Notes: generated by a model not told the origin, from the sequence alone. Shown: positions 9,846 through 18,177, counted from the stretch's first letter. The stretch is DNA of 64,000 nt from Nocardia sp. NBC_01730 (GCF_035920445.1 NZ_CP109162.1:4092001-4156000), one strand, 5' to 3'. Numbers and translations: made by a program.

Positions 9846-9963
9846 GCCGACCGAGCTCATACTCGACGACGACACCACCTGCCGAACCGCAATTGCCGAA
9901 GGCTGCGCGCCGCCGATGCCTTTTCCTGTCCATTCGGATGGGCCGGACCGCATGTGACTGAAA

Positions 9964-10046
9964 ATAGACGTCCCGAATTCAGAACAAAAACGACTCGTCG
10001 ATGCCGTCAGAATTCGCGATAAAATGCCGTCGGAATTCGTGAAAAA
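9964..10046. repeat. tandem 23-base repeats downstream of the IS21 remnant
   Basis: Two adjacent 23-base units (10001-10023 and 10024-10046) share the core ATGCCGTC-GAATTCG, and a third weaker unit with GTCCCGAATTC lies at 9964-9990. IS21-family ends carry repeated sequences bound by IstA, so these may mark the old right end of the element. The surrounding 9846-10573 is less GC-rich than its neighbours and holds no convincing gene; it must include the promoter of the first IPT/TIG gene. Confidence 0.45.
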
Positions 10047-10573
10047 AACACCCGAACTGGTGCCGCATCCACCTCGACTCGGGCCATGATCCGGAAACAG
10101 CTATTGCGCTAATATTTCCGGCGACGTATCTTTGTAGTGGAATTATTTCCGATCAATTTCTGCAAGGGGGGAATACGGGCGATTCGAAAATCGTACAGGA
10201 GGCGGGAGCATCAAACCCGGCGACCTCTTTCTCTGAATGCAAGTCCGTCACCGGCAACGGTGAGTCGAATTATCAACTGCTGGCAACGTCATCGGCAAAC
10301 ACTGCCGCGAGGGCGGCATCCACGTCGAGTTCGGATCGTGTGAGCATGCAGCCCGGCACTGCCAGCAACATCCCGGAAACTGCGTCCCGTCAGAGCAGCG
10401 TCGTCAGCCGCACTGGCTGACGGGCCCGGCTGCCACCAGCAGACGTATCGGCCGCGGACGCCATCGAAACAACACCGTCACGCTCGGCGGCGTACGCCGC
10501 CGCCCGGCGCCGGTCGGTCATGCCCACACGACGTTGGTCATGCCCACAGCACATCGACAAGGAAGGCAGCATC

Positions 10574-11317
10574 ATGCCCATCTCTCCCAACCAAGGGTCG
10601 ACCGGAGGCGGGACCACCGTCACCATCACCGGAACGAACCTCGGCGGCGCCACCGCCGTGCGCTTCGGCTCCAAGCTGGCCAACATCACGGGCAACACAC
10701 CCACATCGGTCACGGTTGTCTCTCCGTCCGGGACGGGCACAGTCGCGGTAACCGTGACCACCGCGGGCGGGACCAGCAACCCGCTGTCGTTCTTCTACAT
10801 CGGCGCACCGTTCAAGTCCGCCTTGTCCCCGGTGTCGGGAGTCACCGCAGGCGGCAACACGGTCACCATCACCGGAGTCGGCTTGTCCACCGCCACCTCG
10901 GTCAGCTTCGGCGCCAACACGGCGACGCCGACCGTGGTCAGCGACGGCACCCTGACCGTCGTCGTGCCGGCAGGCGCGGCCGAGGGGTCGGTCGGGGTCA
11001 GCATCACCACCGCGGGTGGCACCAGCAACGGTCTGTCGTACACCTACGTCGACGCACCGACCCTGGGCACCCCGACTCCCACCTCCGGTCCGACTTCCGG
11101 CGGCACTGCAGTGACCCTGCCCGGCACCGATCTGACGACCACCGAGTCGGTCACGTTCGACGGTGTCGTGGCACCGTTCGACGTCATCTCCGACACGGAG
11201 GTCGTCGCGGTCACCCCGCCTGGAGTCGCGGGTGCGGTCGACATCGTGGTCACCACCAGCGGGGGCAGCGCCACCGCGGTCGGTGCGTTCACCTACATCG
11301 CCGGACCTGGCATCTGA
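10574..11317 (+). CDS. signal-less IPT/TIG-domain protein, three domains
   Basis: 247 residues consisting almost wholly of three immunoglobulin-like IPT/TIG domains of about 80 residues. Each opens with a P-x-SG-(P)-x-x-GGTTVTITGT pattern and ends in a TTAGGTSN-type strand. There is no signal peptide: the first domain starts within five residues of the ATG, which follows GGAAGG. Such proteins are surface or phage-tail-like structural modules, but the lack of a signal means export, if any, is by another route. Its third domain and 3' end are closely similar to those of the next gene, so the two are paralogues. Confidence 0.8.
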   Translation: MPISPNQGSTGGGTTVTITGTNLGGATAVRFGSKLANITGNTPTSVTVVSPSGTGTVAVTVTTAGGTSNPLSFFYIGAPFKSALSPVSGVTAGGNTVTITGVGLSTATSVSFGANTATPTVVSDGTLTVVVPAGAAEGSVGVSITTAGGTSNGLSYTYVDAPTLGTPTPTSGPTSGGTAVTLPGTDLTTTESVTFDGVVAPFDVISDTEVVAVTPPGVAGAVDIVVTTSGGSATAVGAFTYIAGPGI

Positions 11318-11321
11318 CCGG

Positions 11322-11405
11322 ACGTCCGGGCGGCTGACGCCCGGCCACCGGAGGGCGCCGACACGCTGGCCCCGGGCAGGTTACTTGTTCCCTGCCCGGG
11401 GCCAG
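11322..11405 (+). terminator. double hairpin after the first IPT/TIG gene
   Basis: Just past the stop is a short stem (CCGGGCG-gctga-CGCCCGG), and 49 bases after the stop is a perfect 15-base stem (arms 11366-11380 and 11391-11405) with a 10-base loop. There is no T tract, as is common in actinobacterial terminators. The paralogous gene has the same arrangement with a different 15-base sequence. Confidence 0.6.
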
Positions 11406-11486
11406 CACCCCATTAGCACCACAATCTGCCCCGGCCGCCTGACTCGCGGCCAGACGGGGGATCTGACCCACTCTGGAAGGACCATC

Positions 11487-14459
11487 ATGCCAACCATCAC
11501 TTCTCTCTCGCCGACCTCAGGGCCCGCCTCGGGGAATACCACCGTCACAATCACCGGCACCGGGTTCGTCCCGATTGTCACCACCGTGAAGTTCGGCACC
11601 GTGGCAACCTCCTTCACCGTCGACTCCCCCACGCAGATCACGGCCATCGCCCCTCCAGGAACAGGTACGGTGCAGGTCACTGTCGCCACGTCGGGTAGTG
11701 GCACCAGCAACGGTCTTCCCTACACCTATGCCCCGGTACCTTCCCTGGGCAGCGTGAATCCCGCTGAAGGGCCAACCACCGGTGGAACCACGGTGATCCT
11801 GACCGGCACGGGCCTCACGGGTGCCACCGTGGTCTCCTTCGGTGCCACGCCGGCGACCTCGTTCACCGTCAACTCCGACACACAGATCACCGCTGTCGCC
11901 CCAGCAGGCACCGGTTCCGTGCAAGTCAAGGTCACCGGTCCGGGTGGTACGAGTAACGGGGTCTTCTACACCTATGTCGTGGTGTCCACCCTGACCTCGC
12001 TCAACCCCAGTCAAGGGCCCACATCGGGCGGCAACACGGTCACCATCACCGGCACCGGATTCACCGGTGTCGTCACCACGGTGAAATTCGGCACCGTGGC
12101 GACCTCGTTCACCGTGAACTCCCCCACGCAGATCACCGCCATCGCCCCACCCGGGACCGGTACGGTGCAAGTCACCGTCACCACCTCCGGTGGCATCAGC
12201 AACGGTCTCCCCTACATCTATGTCCCGGTACCTTCGCTGACCTCCATCAGTCCGACTGCTGGTCCAGTGGCTGGTGGAACCACGGTGATCCTGACCGGCA
12301 CGGGCCTAACGGGTGCCACCGTGGTCTCCTTCGGTGCCACGCCGGCGACCTCGTTCACCGTCAACTCCGCCACACAGATCACCGCGGTCGCCCCAGCAGG
12401 CACCGGTTCCGTGCTGGTCAAGGTCACCGGTCCGAGTGGTACCAGCAACGGGGTCTTCTACACCTACGTTGCCGTGCCTTCCCTGATCTCGCTCAGCCCG
12501 ATCGCAGGTCCGGCGGCTGGAGGGACCACGGTCGTCCTCACCGGCACCAACCTCACCGGAGCCACCGCGGTCACCTTCGGAGCCACACCGGCGACCTCGT
12601 TCACCGTCAACTCCGCGACACAGATCACCGCGGTCGCCCCAGCCGGAACCGGAACGGTACAGGTCACCGTCACCACCGCGGGTGGCACCAGCAACGGGGT
12701 CGCCTACACCTACGTCGCGGTACCTTCCCTGATCTCGCTCAGTCCGATCGCAGGTCCGGTAACCGGAGGTACGACGGTCACCCTCACCGGCACCGGCTTC
12801 ACCGGAGCCACCGCGGTCACCTTCGGAGCCACACCGGCGACCTCGTTCACCGTCAACTCCGCGACACAGATCACCGCGGTCGCTCCTGCCGGGACCGGCA
12901 CGGTGCTGGTCACCGTCACCGCTCCGGGTGGCACGACTGGTGGGGTCGCCTACACCTACGTTGCGGTACCTACCCTGACCTCGCTCAACCCGATCGCAGG
13001 TCCGGTAACCGGAGGTACGACGGTCACCCTCACCGGCACCAGCTTCACCGGAGCCACCGCGGTCACCTTCGGAGCCACACCGGCAACCTCCTTCACCGTC
13101 AACTCCGCCACACAAATCACCGCGGTCGCCCCAGCCGGAACCGGAACGGTAACGGTCACCGTCACCACCGCGGGTGGCACCAGCAACGGGGTCGCCTACA
13201 CCTACGTCGCGGTACCTTCCCTGATCTCGCTCAGTCCGATCGCAGGTCCGGTAACCGGAGGTACGACGGTCACCCTCACCGGCACCGGCTTCACCGGAGC
13301 CACCGCGGTCACCTTCGGAGCCACACCGGCGACCTCGTTCACCGTCAACTCCGCGACACAGATCACGGCGGTCGCTCCTGCCGGGACCGGCACGGTGCTG
13401 GTCACCGTCACCGCTCCGGGTGGCACGACTGGTGGGGTCGCCTACACCTACGTTGCGGTACCTACCCTGACCTCGCTCAACCCGATCGCAGGTCCGGTAA
13501 CCGGAGGTACGACGGTCACCCTCACCGGCACCAGCTTCACCGGAGCCACCGCGGTCACCTTCGGAGCCACACCGGCAACCTCCTTCACCGTCAACTCCGC
13601 CACACAAATCACCGCGGTCGCCCCAGCCGGAACCGGAACGGTAACGGTCACTGTCACCACCGCGGGTGGCACCAGCAACGGGGTCGCCTACACCTACGTC
13701 GCGGTACCTTCCCTGACCGCCCTGAGTCCTGCTCTGGGGCCCATCGCGGGCGGGACCAGTGTCACTCTCACCGGCACCGGCTTCACCGGAGCCACCGCGG
13801 TCACCTTCGGGGCTACACCGGCGGCGTCGTTCACCGTCAACTCCGACACCCAGATCACCGCGGTCGCCCCCGCCGGGACCGGCGCGGTACTGGTCACCGT
13901 CACGACGGCAAGCGGCGTCAGTAACGGCCAGTTGTACACCTACGTCGCGCTCCCTGCGGTGATCTCCCTCAGTCCGATCGCAGGTCCGGTGGCCGGAGGT
14001 ACGACGGTCACTCTCACCGGCACCGGGCTCACCGGGGCCACCGCGATTACCTTCGGGGCTACACCGGCGACGTCGTTCACCGTCAACTCCGATACGCAGA
14101 TCACCGCAGTCGCCCCAGCCGGGATCGGGGCGGTGCAGGTCACCGTCACCACTCCGGGTGGCACCAGTAGTGGGGTCTTCTACACCTACATCGCGTTGCC
14201 CACTATCGGCATCCCGGTCCCCGCTTCCGGTCCGACTGCCGGCGGCACTTCGGTGATCATCCCGGGCACTGCCCTGACGACCACTGATTCGGTCACGTTC
14301 GGTGGTGTCCTTGCGTCGTTCAGCGTCAACTCCGATGTGCAGCTCGTCGCGGTCACCCCGCCGGGAGCCGCCGGTGCCGTCGACATCGTGGTCACCACCG
14401 CCGGAGGCAGCGTCACCGCGGCCGGTGCCTTCACCTACGTCGCCGGACCCGGCATCTGA
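11487..14459 (+). CDS. giant signal-less IPT/TIG repeat protein, twelve domains
   Basis: 990 residues built from twelve tandem IPT/TIG Ig-like domains of about 82 residues (246 bases), with no other domain and no signal peptide or membrane anchor. Each unit starts like VPSLxSLSPIAGPVxGG and ends in TPGGTSNGVxYTYV. Threonine, glycine and alanine dominate and Cys is absent, so a rigid rod-like fibre is likely. Domains 6-7 and 8-9 come from a 492-base tandem duplication. The ATG at 11487 follows GGAAGG; the frame is open upstream but without protein-like sequence. With the holin cassette downstream it resembles a phage-tail or surface-fibre module. Its function is unknown. Confidence 0.85.
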   Translation: MPTITSLSPTSGPASGNTTVTITGTGFVPIVTTVKFGTVATSFTVDSPTQITAIAPPGTGTVQVTVATSGSGTSNGLPYTYAPVPSLGSVNPAEGPTTGGTTVILTGTGLTGATVVSFGATPATSFTVNSDTQITAVAPAGTGSVQVKVTGPGGTSNGVFYTYVVVSTLTSLNPSQGPTSGGNTVTITGTGFTGVVTTVKFGTVATSFTVNSPTQITAIAPPGTGTVQVTVTTSGGISNGLPYIYVPVPSLTSISPTAGPVAGGTTVILTGTGLTGATVVSFGATPATSFTVNSATQITAVAPAGTGSVLVKVTGPSGTSNGVFYTYVAVPSLISLSPIAGPAAGGTTVVLTGTNLTGATAVTFGATPATSFTVNSATQITAVAPAGTGTVQVTVTTAGGTSNGVAYTYVAVPSLISLSPIAGPVTGGTTVTLTGTGFTGATAVTFGATPATSFTVNSATQITAVAPAGTGTVLVTVTAPGGTTGGVAYTYVAVPTLTSLNPIAGPVTGGTTVTLTGTSFTGATAVTFGATPATSFTVNSATQITAVAPAGTGTVTVTVTTAGGTSNGVAYTYVAVPSLISLSPIAGPVTGGTTVTLTGTGFTGATAVTFGATPATSFTVNSATQITAVAPAGTGTVLVTVTAPGGTTGGVAYTYVAVPTLTSLNPIAGPVTGGTTVTLTGTSFTGATAVTFGATPATSFTVNSATQITAVAPAGTGTVTVTVTTAGGTSNGVAYTYVAVPSLTALSPALGPIAGGTSVTLTGTGFTGATAVTFGATPAASFTVNSDTQITAVAPAGTGAVLVTVTTASGVSNGQLYTYVALPAVISLSPIAGPVAGGTTVTLTGTGLTGATAITFGATPATSFTVNSDTQITAVAPAGIGAVQVTVTTPGGTSSGVFYTYIALPTIGIPVPASGPTAGGTSVIIPGTALTTTDSVTFGGVLASFSVNSDVQLVAVTPPGAAGAVDIVVTTAGGSVTAAGAFTYVAGPGI
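12719..13702 (+). repeat. 492-base tandem duplication inside the large IPT/TIG gene
   Basis: Copy A (12719-13210) and copy B (13211-13702) are identical except, by eye, for two synonymous changes (positions 12875/13367 and 13160/13652). Each copy encodes two IPT domains. Neighbouring units are clearly more divergent, so this duplication, or a gene-conversion event, is recent. Confidence 0.95.
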
Positions 14460-14463
14460 CCGG

Positions 14464-14547
14464 TCGTCCGGGCGGCTGACGCCCGGCGAACCGGATGACG
14501 TCGAACGCCGCCCTGAGCAGACTGCTCGATCCCTGCTCAGGGCGGCG
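14464..14547 (+). terminator. double hairpin after the large IPT/TIG gene
   Basis: The same layout as after the first IPT gene: a short CCGGGCG/CGCCCGG stem just after the stop and a perfect 15-base stem (arms 14506-14520 and 14533-14547, 12-base loop) starting 47 bases after the stop. The sequence of the long stem differs completely from that of the first gene. Confidence 0.6.
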
Positions 14548-14628
14548 GTTCAGCCGCACATCACAGGCCTACCTCGCTGTTCCCACGGTCAGGCTGGGGT
14601 CTTGGCCCGCTTTCGAAGGAGCAGGCTC

Positions 14629-15020
14629 GTGACCATCACGACCACGGATCGTGATCCCCAGGAATTCACCCTCCGCCTGGCATCTCGATCATGCGCTCGA
14701 GGCGACAGATATCGCGGTCGACAAAACCTGGCGGCCCGACGGAGTATTCGATGGAATTCGATTTCATGCCCGTCGCCGATGGCAACAACATCATCTCTTC
14801 CGATTCTCGCACTCCCTCGACGCCGAATCGCGACACCGCCGTCAACGGTGTGCATCCAGCCGAGCAAATGCATCGGATCCGCATCGATCAGAACCTGTCG
14901 ATGGTGTCGGGCACATTCCAAGATTTCGACTACGCCGCATATACCGGACCCCGCGCCAGACCGTGGCAGCGGTCTTCGTGCGACGGCATTCGGCACACCC
15001 CCGCACGACCCGCGGGGTTG
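14629..15020 (+). pseudogene. frameshifted phage-like small gene between IPT gene and holin
   Basis: A GTG at 14629 with AAGGAG upstream begins VTITTTDRDPQEFT. Protein-like sequence then appears in a second frame (HLDHALEATDIAVDKTWRPD, about 14687-14750) and in a third (MEFDFMPVADGNNII from ATG 14751, continuing to about 14955 with HRIRIDQNLSMVSGTFQDFD). Alternatively the ATG at 14751, preceded by CGGAG, opens its own gene whose end has been lost. Either way coding sense shifts frame and runs out before the holin. I do not recognise the family. Confidence 0.35.
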
Positions 15021-15036
15021 AGAGAAGGAGAAGAAA

Positions 15037-15273
15037 ATGGGCAAGTTCCTGCGCAATCTCGGCGCATACAACAAAACCACCGCCGCCGCGCTCGGCACTG
15101 GGGCCGCCCTGGCTACCGCGCTGCTCGGTCTGGGCAACCTGCTGCCGGAATCTCTGGCGGGCTGGCTGACCGCTGGAGCCGCCGGAGCCACCACGGTGGC
15201 GGTGTTCATGATCCGCAATCAGGGACTCGTCGACCAGCTCGGTGACCGGGCGGCAGATCTCCTGAATCAGTGA
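15037..15273 (+). CDS. holin-like small membrane protein
   Basis: 78 residues: a short basic amphipathic N-terminus, two hydrophobic segments (about 15-35 and 40-60) with a turn containing LLPESLAGWL, and a charged tail ending DLLNQ. This is the architecture of actinophage holins. AAGGAG sits 7-9 bases before the ATG. It is followed closely by two more small membrane-protein frames, as in phage lysis cassettes, but no endolysin is present. Inference: a domesticated phage cassette that could provide an exit route for the signal-less IPT proteins. Confidence 0.6.
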   Translation: MGKFLRNLGAYNKTTAAALGTGAALATALLGLGNLLPESLAGWLTAGAAGATTVAVFMIRNQGLVDQLGDRAADLLNQ

Positions 15274-15276
15274 GCC

Positions 15277-15445
15277 ATGAACCGCCACCGGGGAGCGATG
15301 CGCCGCAACCCCTTCGAAGTGCTGCTGTGCGTCGTCATCGGTGGCTCGGATCATCGGTCTCGGTGTCGCGTTCCGGTGGAAGCGCCAGCAGGTCTGGCAC
15401 GACGTCGGGCGACTCGGTGAACTTCAGCGAGAGGGGGCGCTATGA
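15277..15445 (+). pseudogene. small phage-like membrane protein gene with a frameshift
   Basis: From ATG 15277 the frame reads into MRRNPFEVLLCVVIGG, a typical actinophage membrane-protein start (the inner ATG at 15298 may be the real start). It then becomes arginine-rich nonsense. One frame over, from about 15345, the sequence continues sensibly (ARIIGLGVAFRWKRQQVWHD...) to a TGA overlapping the ATG of the next gene. One base gained or lost near 15345 would restore a protein of about 50 residues. It could be a real mutation or a sequencing error. Confidence 0.45.
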
Positions 15446-15744
15446 ATGTCATGGCCTCGCCGGTGTTCTCGATTCTCGTGCTCGTCGCCGGCAGCTCGGT
15501 GCTGTCGGCGGTAGTCACCACGCTGGCGAATCGCAAGTCGATCGACGCGAACACGACGAAAACGAAGGCCGACGCGGCGAAGACCTTGTCCGATACCGCC
15601 ATCGCACAAAGCCAGCAGATGGCCGGGCAGATCGGTGAACTACGCCAGGCGCTCCGGGTACATCGGGAATGGGACAAGAAGATGGTACTCAAGGCCCGGC
15701 AGGCAGGTCTCGACTTCGACGAGCCTCCTGAACTCTGGCTCTGA
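15442..15744 (+). CDS. small phage-like membrane/coiled-coil protein
   Basis: 100 residues: one N-terminal transmembrane helix (ILVLVAGSSVLSAVVTTL), then a helical, probably coiled-coil stretch rich in Lys, Asp, Thr and Gln (about 30-75), and a C-terminal WDKKMVLKARQAGLDFDEPP segment. Similar proteins sit directly behind holins in actinophages, with no assigned activity. It starts at an ATGA overlap with the frame of the preceding broken gene, supporting an old cassette. A strong terminator follows. Confidence 0.6.
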   Translation: MNVMASPVFSILVLVAGSSVLSAVVTTLANRKSIDANTTKTKADAAKTLSDTAIAQSQQMAGQIGELRQALRVHREWDKKMVLKARQAGLDFDEPPELWL

Positions 15745-15753
15745 CCACCACGA

Positions 15754-15790
15754 GAAGGCCTCCTCCCACGAATCCTTGGAGGGGGCCTTT
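15754..15790 (+). terminator. terminator of the holin cassette
   Basis: An AAGGCCTCCTCC arm pairs imperfectly with GGAGGGGGCCTTT around an 11-base loop, ending in TTT. It lies 10 bases after the last cassette gene and before the convergent PfpI gene, so it may serve both strands. Confidence 0.6.
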
Positions 15791-15849
15791 CGCGTTCCGG
15801 CGGCGCCCTCGCAGCTTCGACCCGGCCGCCGCACCCTGACGCCGCCGCA

Positions 15850-16413
15850 TCAGGAGGTGGGGACCAGTTCCTGGGTGATGGCACCGACGAAGTCGGCGAG
15901 ATCGCCCGGGTTACGCGACGTGATCAGCGTCCACCCGTCCTCCGGTGACTGCACGCTCGGTTCGTCGACCCACGTCCCCCCGGCATTGGTGATGTCGGTA
16001 CGTAGCGAGAAGTACGAGGTCAGTGTCTTTCCGGGCAGCAAACCGGCGTCGACGAGCAGCCAGGGGCCGTGGCAGATCGCGGCGATCGGCTTGCCCGCGT
16101 TCGCGAACTCTCCGGCCAGTTCGACGGCCCGCTGGGTAACCCGCAGTTTGTCGGCGTTCACCGTGCCGCCAGGCACCACCAGCACGTCGAAATCTTTCCC
16201 CGAGACCTCGTCGAGCGACGAATCAGGTTGCACGGCAACATCTTTGTTCACATCATGGTGGAACGTCTGCACTTGTTCCCGCTTCGGCGCGGCATGCGTG
16301 ACCTGCGCGCCCCGTTGGCGGAGTTCGTCGCGCGGGACGAGCAGTTCGTCCCGCTCCACCCCCGTATTCGACGTGATGATCAGGACCCGCACATCGTTCA
16401 ACTGATCGGGCAT
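15850..16413 (-). CDS. DJ-1/PfpI-family protein (class I glutamine amidotransferase-like)
   Basis: 187 residues with the DJ-1/PfpI fold: N-terminal strand VRVLIITSNTGVERDEL, central VLVVPGGTVNADKLR, and the nucleophile elbow AICHGPWLLVDAG with Cys followed by His. Members act as proteases, deglycases or stress chaperones; which applies cannot be told. ATG 16413 follows AAAGGAG at ideal distance; a TTG two codons earlier is less likely. It is a single gene. Confidence 0.85.
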   Translation of the reverse strand: MPDQLNDVRVLIITSNTGVERDELLVPRDELRQRGAQVTHAAPKREQVQTFHHDVNKDVAVQPDSSLDEVSGKDFDVLVVPGGTVNADKLRVTQRAVELAGEFANAGKPIAAICHGPWLLVDAGLLPGKTLTSYFSLRTDITNAGGTWVDEPSVQSPEDGWTLITSRNPGDLADFVGAITQELVPTS

Positions 16414-16473
16414 GAGCAACTCCTTTGTGATCGAGATGGCCTCCTACCTCGGTCATGCCGCGGGTGGGCCCGG

Positions 16474-17115
16474 CTAAACCTCGCGGCCCCGCGGCGGCAG
16501 GAGCGTGGCGGAGAGGTGTTCCTGGGCCAGGCGGCGCAGGGCCGAGAGAAGGGTGTCGCCGAGGATGGTTCCGACGATGGCGGTTTCGGTCATCCGCTCC
16601 AGGTCGGGTTCATCGTGGACCAGGTCGAGGTCGGTGGCGGCGATGGCTTCGCTGGCGGTGGCGTAGTCATCGATCGCGGCGACCACGTCGGCGTGGCCGA
16701 GCAGCCGTAGCGCGGCGCAGACGTCGACGAGGGTGCCCCGGGCGGGGCTCTCGTCGTCGATGTGCCAGCCACGGCGGTCGAGCAGTGCCGCGACGTCCCC
16801 CGCGGCGGCCTCGCGTTGCTCGTCGCCAACCGGCGATCTGCGCCCACCCAGCGCGTACTGCACATGGCCGAGCGAGTCCCGCGCGGACAGGCTGCCGCTG
16901 TCGAGCACGGCGAGCAGCTCCTTGGCCGCTCCGACGGACACACCGCCGATATCCACCAGCGCCCGGATCAGCCGCAGGCGGCTGACGTGGTCGTCGCTGT
17001 ATTCAGCCTGGTTGCGGTGGGTTCGCACGCCGGAAGGCAGCAGGCCCTCGCGCACGTAGTACTTGATCGTCGCGGCAGGGACACCGCTGGCGCGGCTGAG
17101 TTCGGCGATCCGCAT
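16474..17115 (-). CDS. MerR-family transcriptional regulator
   Basis: 213 residues. Residues 1-70 form a MerR winged helix-turn-helix (MRIAELSRASGVPAATIKYY...), with the wing sequence REGLLPSGVRTHRNQAEYSDDH. The longer C-terminal half is helical and has no metal-binding Cys cluster, so a small-molecule or protein ligand is more likely than a metal. It is transcribed divergently from a three-gene membrane-protein operon, which it probably controls through the promoter at 17142-17206. Confidence 0.88.
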   Translation of the reverse strand: MRIAELSRASGVPAATIKYYVREGLLPSGVRTHRNQAEYSDDHVSRLRLIRALVDIGGVSVGAAKELLAVLDSGSLSARDSLGHVQYALGGRRSPVGDEQREAAAGDVAALLDRRGWHIDDESPARGTLVDVCAALRLLGHADVVAAIDDYATASEAIAATDLDLVHDEPDLERMTETAIVGTILGDTLLSALRRLAQEHLSATLLPPRGREV

Positions 17116-17141
17116 CGGACTCCTCGGTCTCGGTCCACGTA

Positions 17142-17206
17142 TTGACAGTGGGAAGTACAGCTATCCATAATTAGAGTCGATAGTACAACTATCGATAGCT
17201 ATAGTT
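17142..17206 (+). promoter_or_regulatory. MerR-type divergent promoter with overlapping dyads
   Basis: TTGACA (17142-17147) is separated by 19 bases from ATAATT (17167-17172), the stretched spacing typical of MerR-activated promoters (CATAAT one base earlier would give 18). A dyad with GTAC...CTATC and GATAGTAC spans the spacer and -10. Downstream are the palindrome CTATCGATAG (17189-17198) and the repeat AACTAT-8 bases-ATAGTT (17187-17206). The stretch is much less GC-rich than its surroundings. Confidence 0.6.
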
Positions 17207-17223
17207 CCGGAAAGTTGAACAGT

Positions 17224-18177
17224 ATGACTCTGCCTCACCCCGCATTGCATTGGCATCGCCCGCTGATGCTGCTCGCCGTCGCGATGGCGATCCTCACCGT
17301 CGCATCGATCGCGGCCATGGCCATCGACGACCGCACCCTCACCGGACTGCCGATCTGGGCCAAATCCGTGAAATTCGCACTGTCTGTGCTGATCTACGCC
17401 GTCACGTGGTCGTGGCTGATCGCCCAGCTCACCCGCTGGCGCCGGGTCGCGTGGTGGGCCGGAACGGTCGCGGCGCTCGGGCTCGCGCTGGAGCTGGTCG
17501 TCATCGTCACCCAGATCGTGCGCGGGACCACCAGCCACTTCAATTTCACGACACCGTTGAACGCCGCGCTGTGGGAGACCATGGGCTCATCGATCGTGGG
17601 AGTCTGGCTCGCCACGCTGGTCGTGTCCGTGGTGCTTTTCGCCAACCCGACGGCGGATCTCGCCCGCGATGCAGCGATCCGATACGGCACCCTGCTGTCG
17701 CTGGCCGGCGCGGCACTCGGGATTCTGATGGTGCGGGAAACGCCTGCGCAGCGCGCGACGGGCGGCTCGATCAGCGGGGCGCACACCGTCGGTCCGGCCG
17801 ATGGCGGACCCGGCTTGCCGATCCTCGGTTGGAGCACCGTCGGAGGTGATCTGCGCATTCCGCACTTCATCGGAATGCACGCGTTACAAGCGATGCCCCT
17901 GGTGCTGATCGTCTTGGAGTTGGGAGCGCGGCGGATTCCGGTACTGCGGTCGATGGAGACCAGGCGAACGCTCGTGGTGATTGCCTCGGCGACCTACGGC
18001 GCCCTGCTCGCCGTGCTGACCTGGCAGGCGCTGCGCGGGCAGTCGGTGGTCCATCCGGACCCGGCGACGCTGCTCGCTTTCGGCGCGATCGGCATTGCCA
18101 CAACAATCTCGGGAGCCCTGGCGGTACGTCCGAAACGTGCTGACTTGCAGCATGTCTCCCTAGGTGCGGCCCGATGA
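17224..18177 (+). CDS. polytopic membrane protein, unknown function
   Basis: 317 residues with roughly eight to nine hydrophobic segments, for example LLAVAMAILTVASIAAMAI, VWLATLVVSVVLFANP and LVVIASATYGALLAVLTW. A conserved-looking soluble loop (GPADGGPGLPILGWSTVGGD) precedes an HFIGMHALQAMPL helix with His residues. No family with known function was recognised. The ATG at 17224 is preferred over an upstream TTG. It begins the operon controlled by the MerR promoter and overlaps the next gene by 4 bases. Its 3' end is partly duplicated at 27.5 kb. Confidence 0.75.
   Translation: MTLPHPALHWHRPLMLLAVAMAILTVASIAAMAIDDRTLTGLPIWAKSVKFALSVLIYAVTWSWLIAQLTRWRRVAWWAGTVAALGLALELVVIVTQIVRGTTSHFNFTTPLNAALWETMGSSIVGVWLATLVVSVVLFANPTADLARDAAIRYGTLLSLAGAALGILMVRETPAQRATGGSISGAHTVGPADGGPGLPILGWSTVGGDLRIPHFIGMHALQAMPLVLIVLELGARRIPVLRSMETRRTLVVIASATYGALLAVLTWQALRGQSVVHPDPATLLAFGAIGIATTISGALAVRPKRADLQHVSLGAAR

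Noticed and set aside
12306..13607. 433-codon minus-strand frame inside the IPT gene
   Set aside because: A repetitive Gly/Arg/Asp translation that mirrors the tandem IPT repeats; no start signal and no family.
11487..14459. Regular repeats as a possible CRISPR array
   Set aside because: The 246-base period is coding, with conserved IPT domains and no short repeat-spacer structure.
15277..15445. Programmed ribosomal frameshift
   Set aside because: No clear slippery heptamer or following structure was seen at the shift point, so mutation or sequencing error is simpler.
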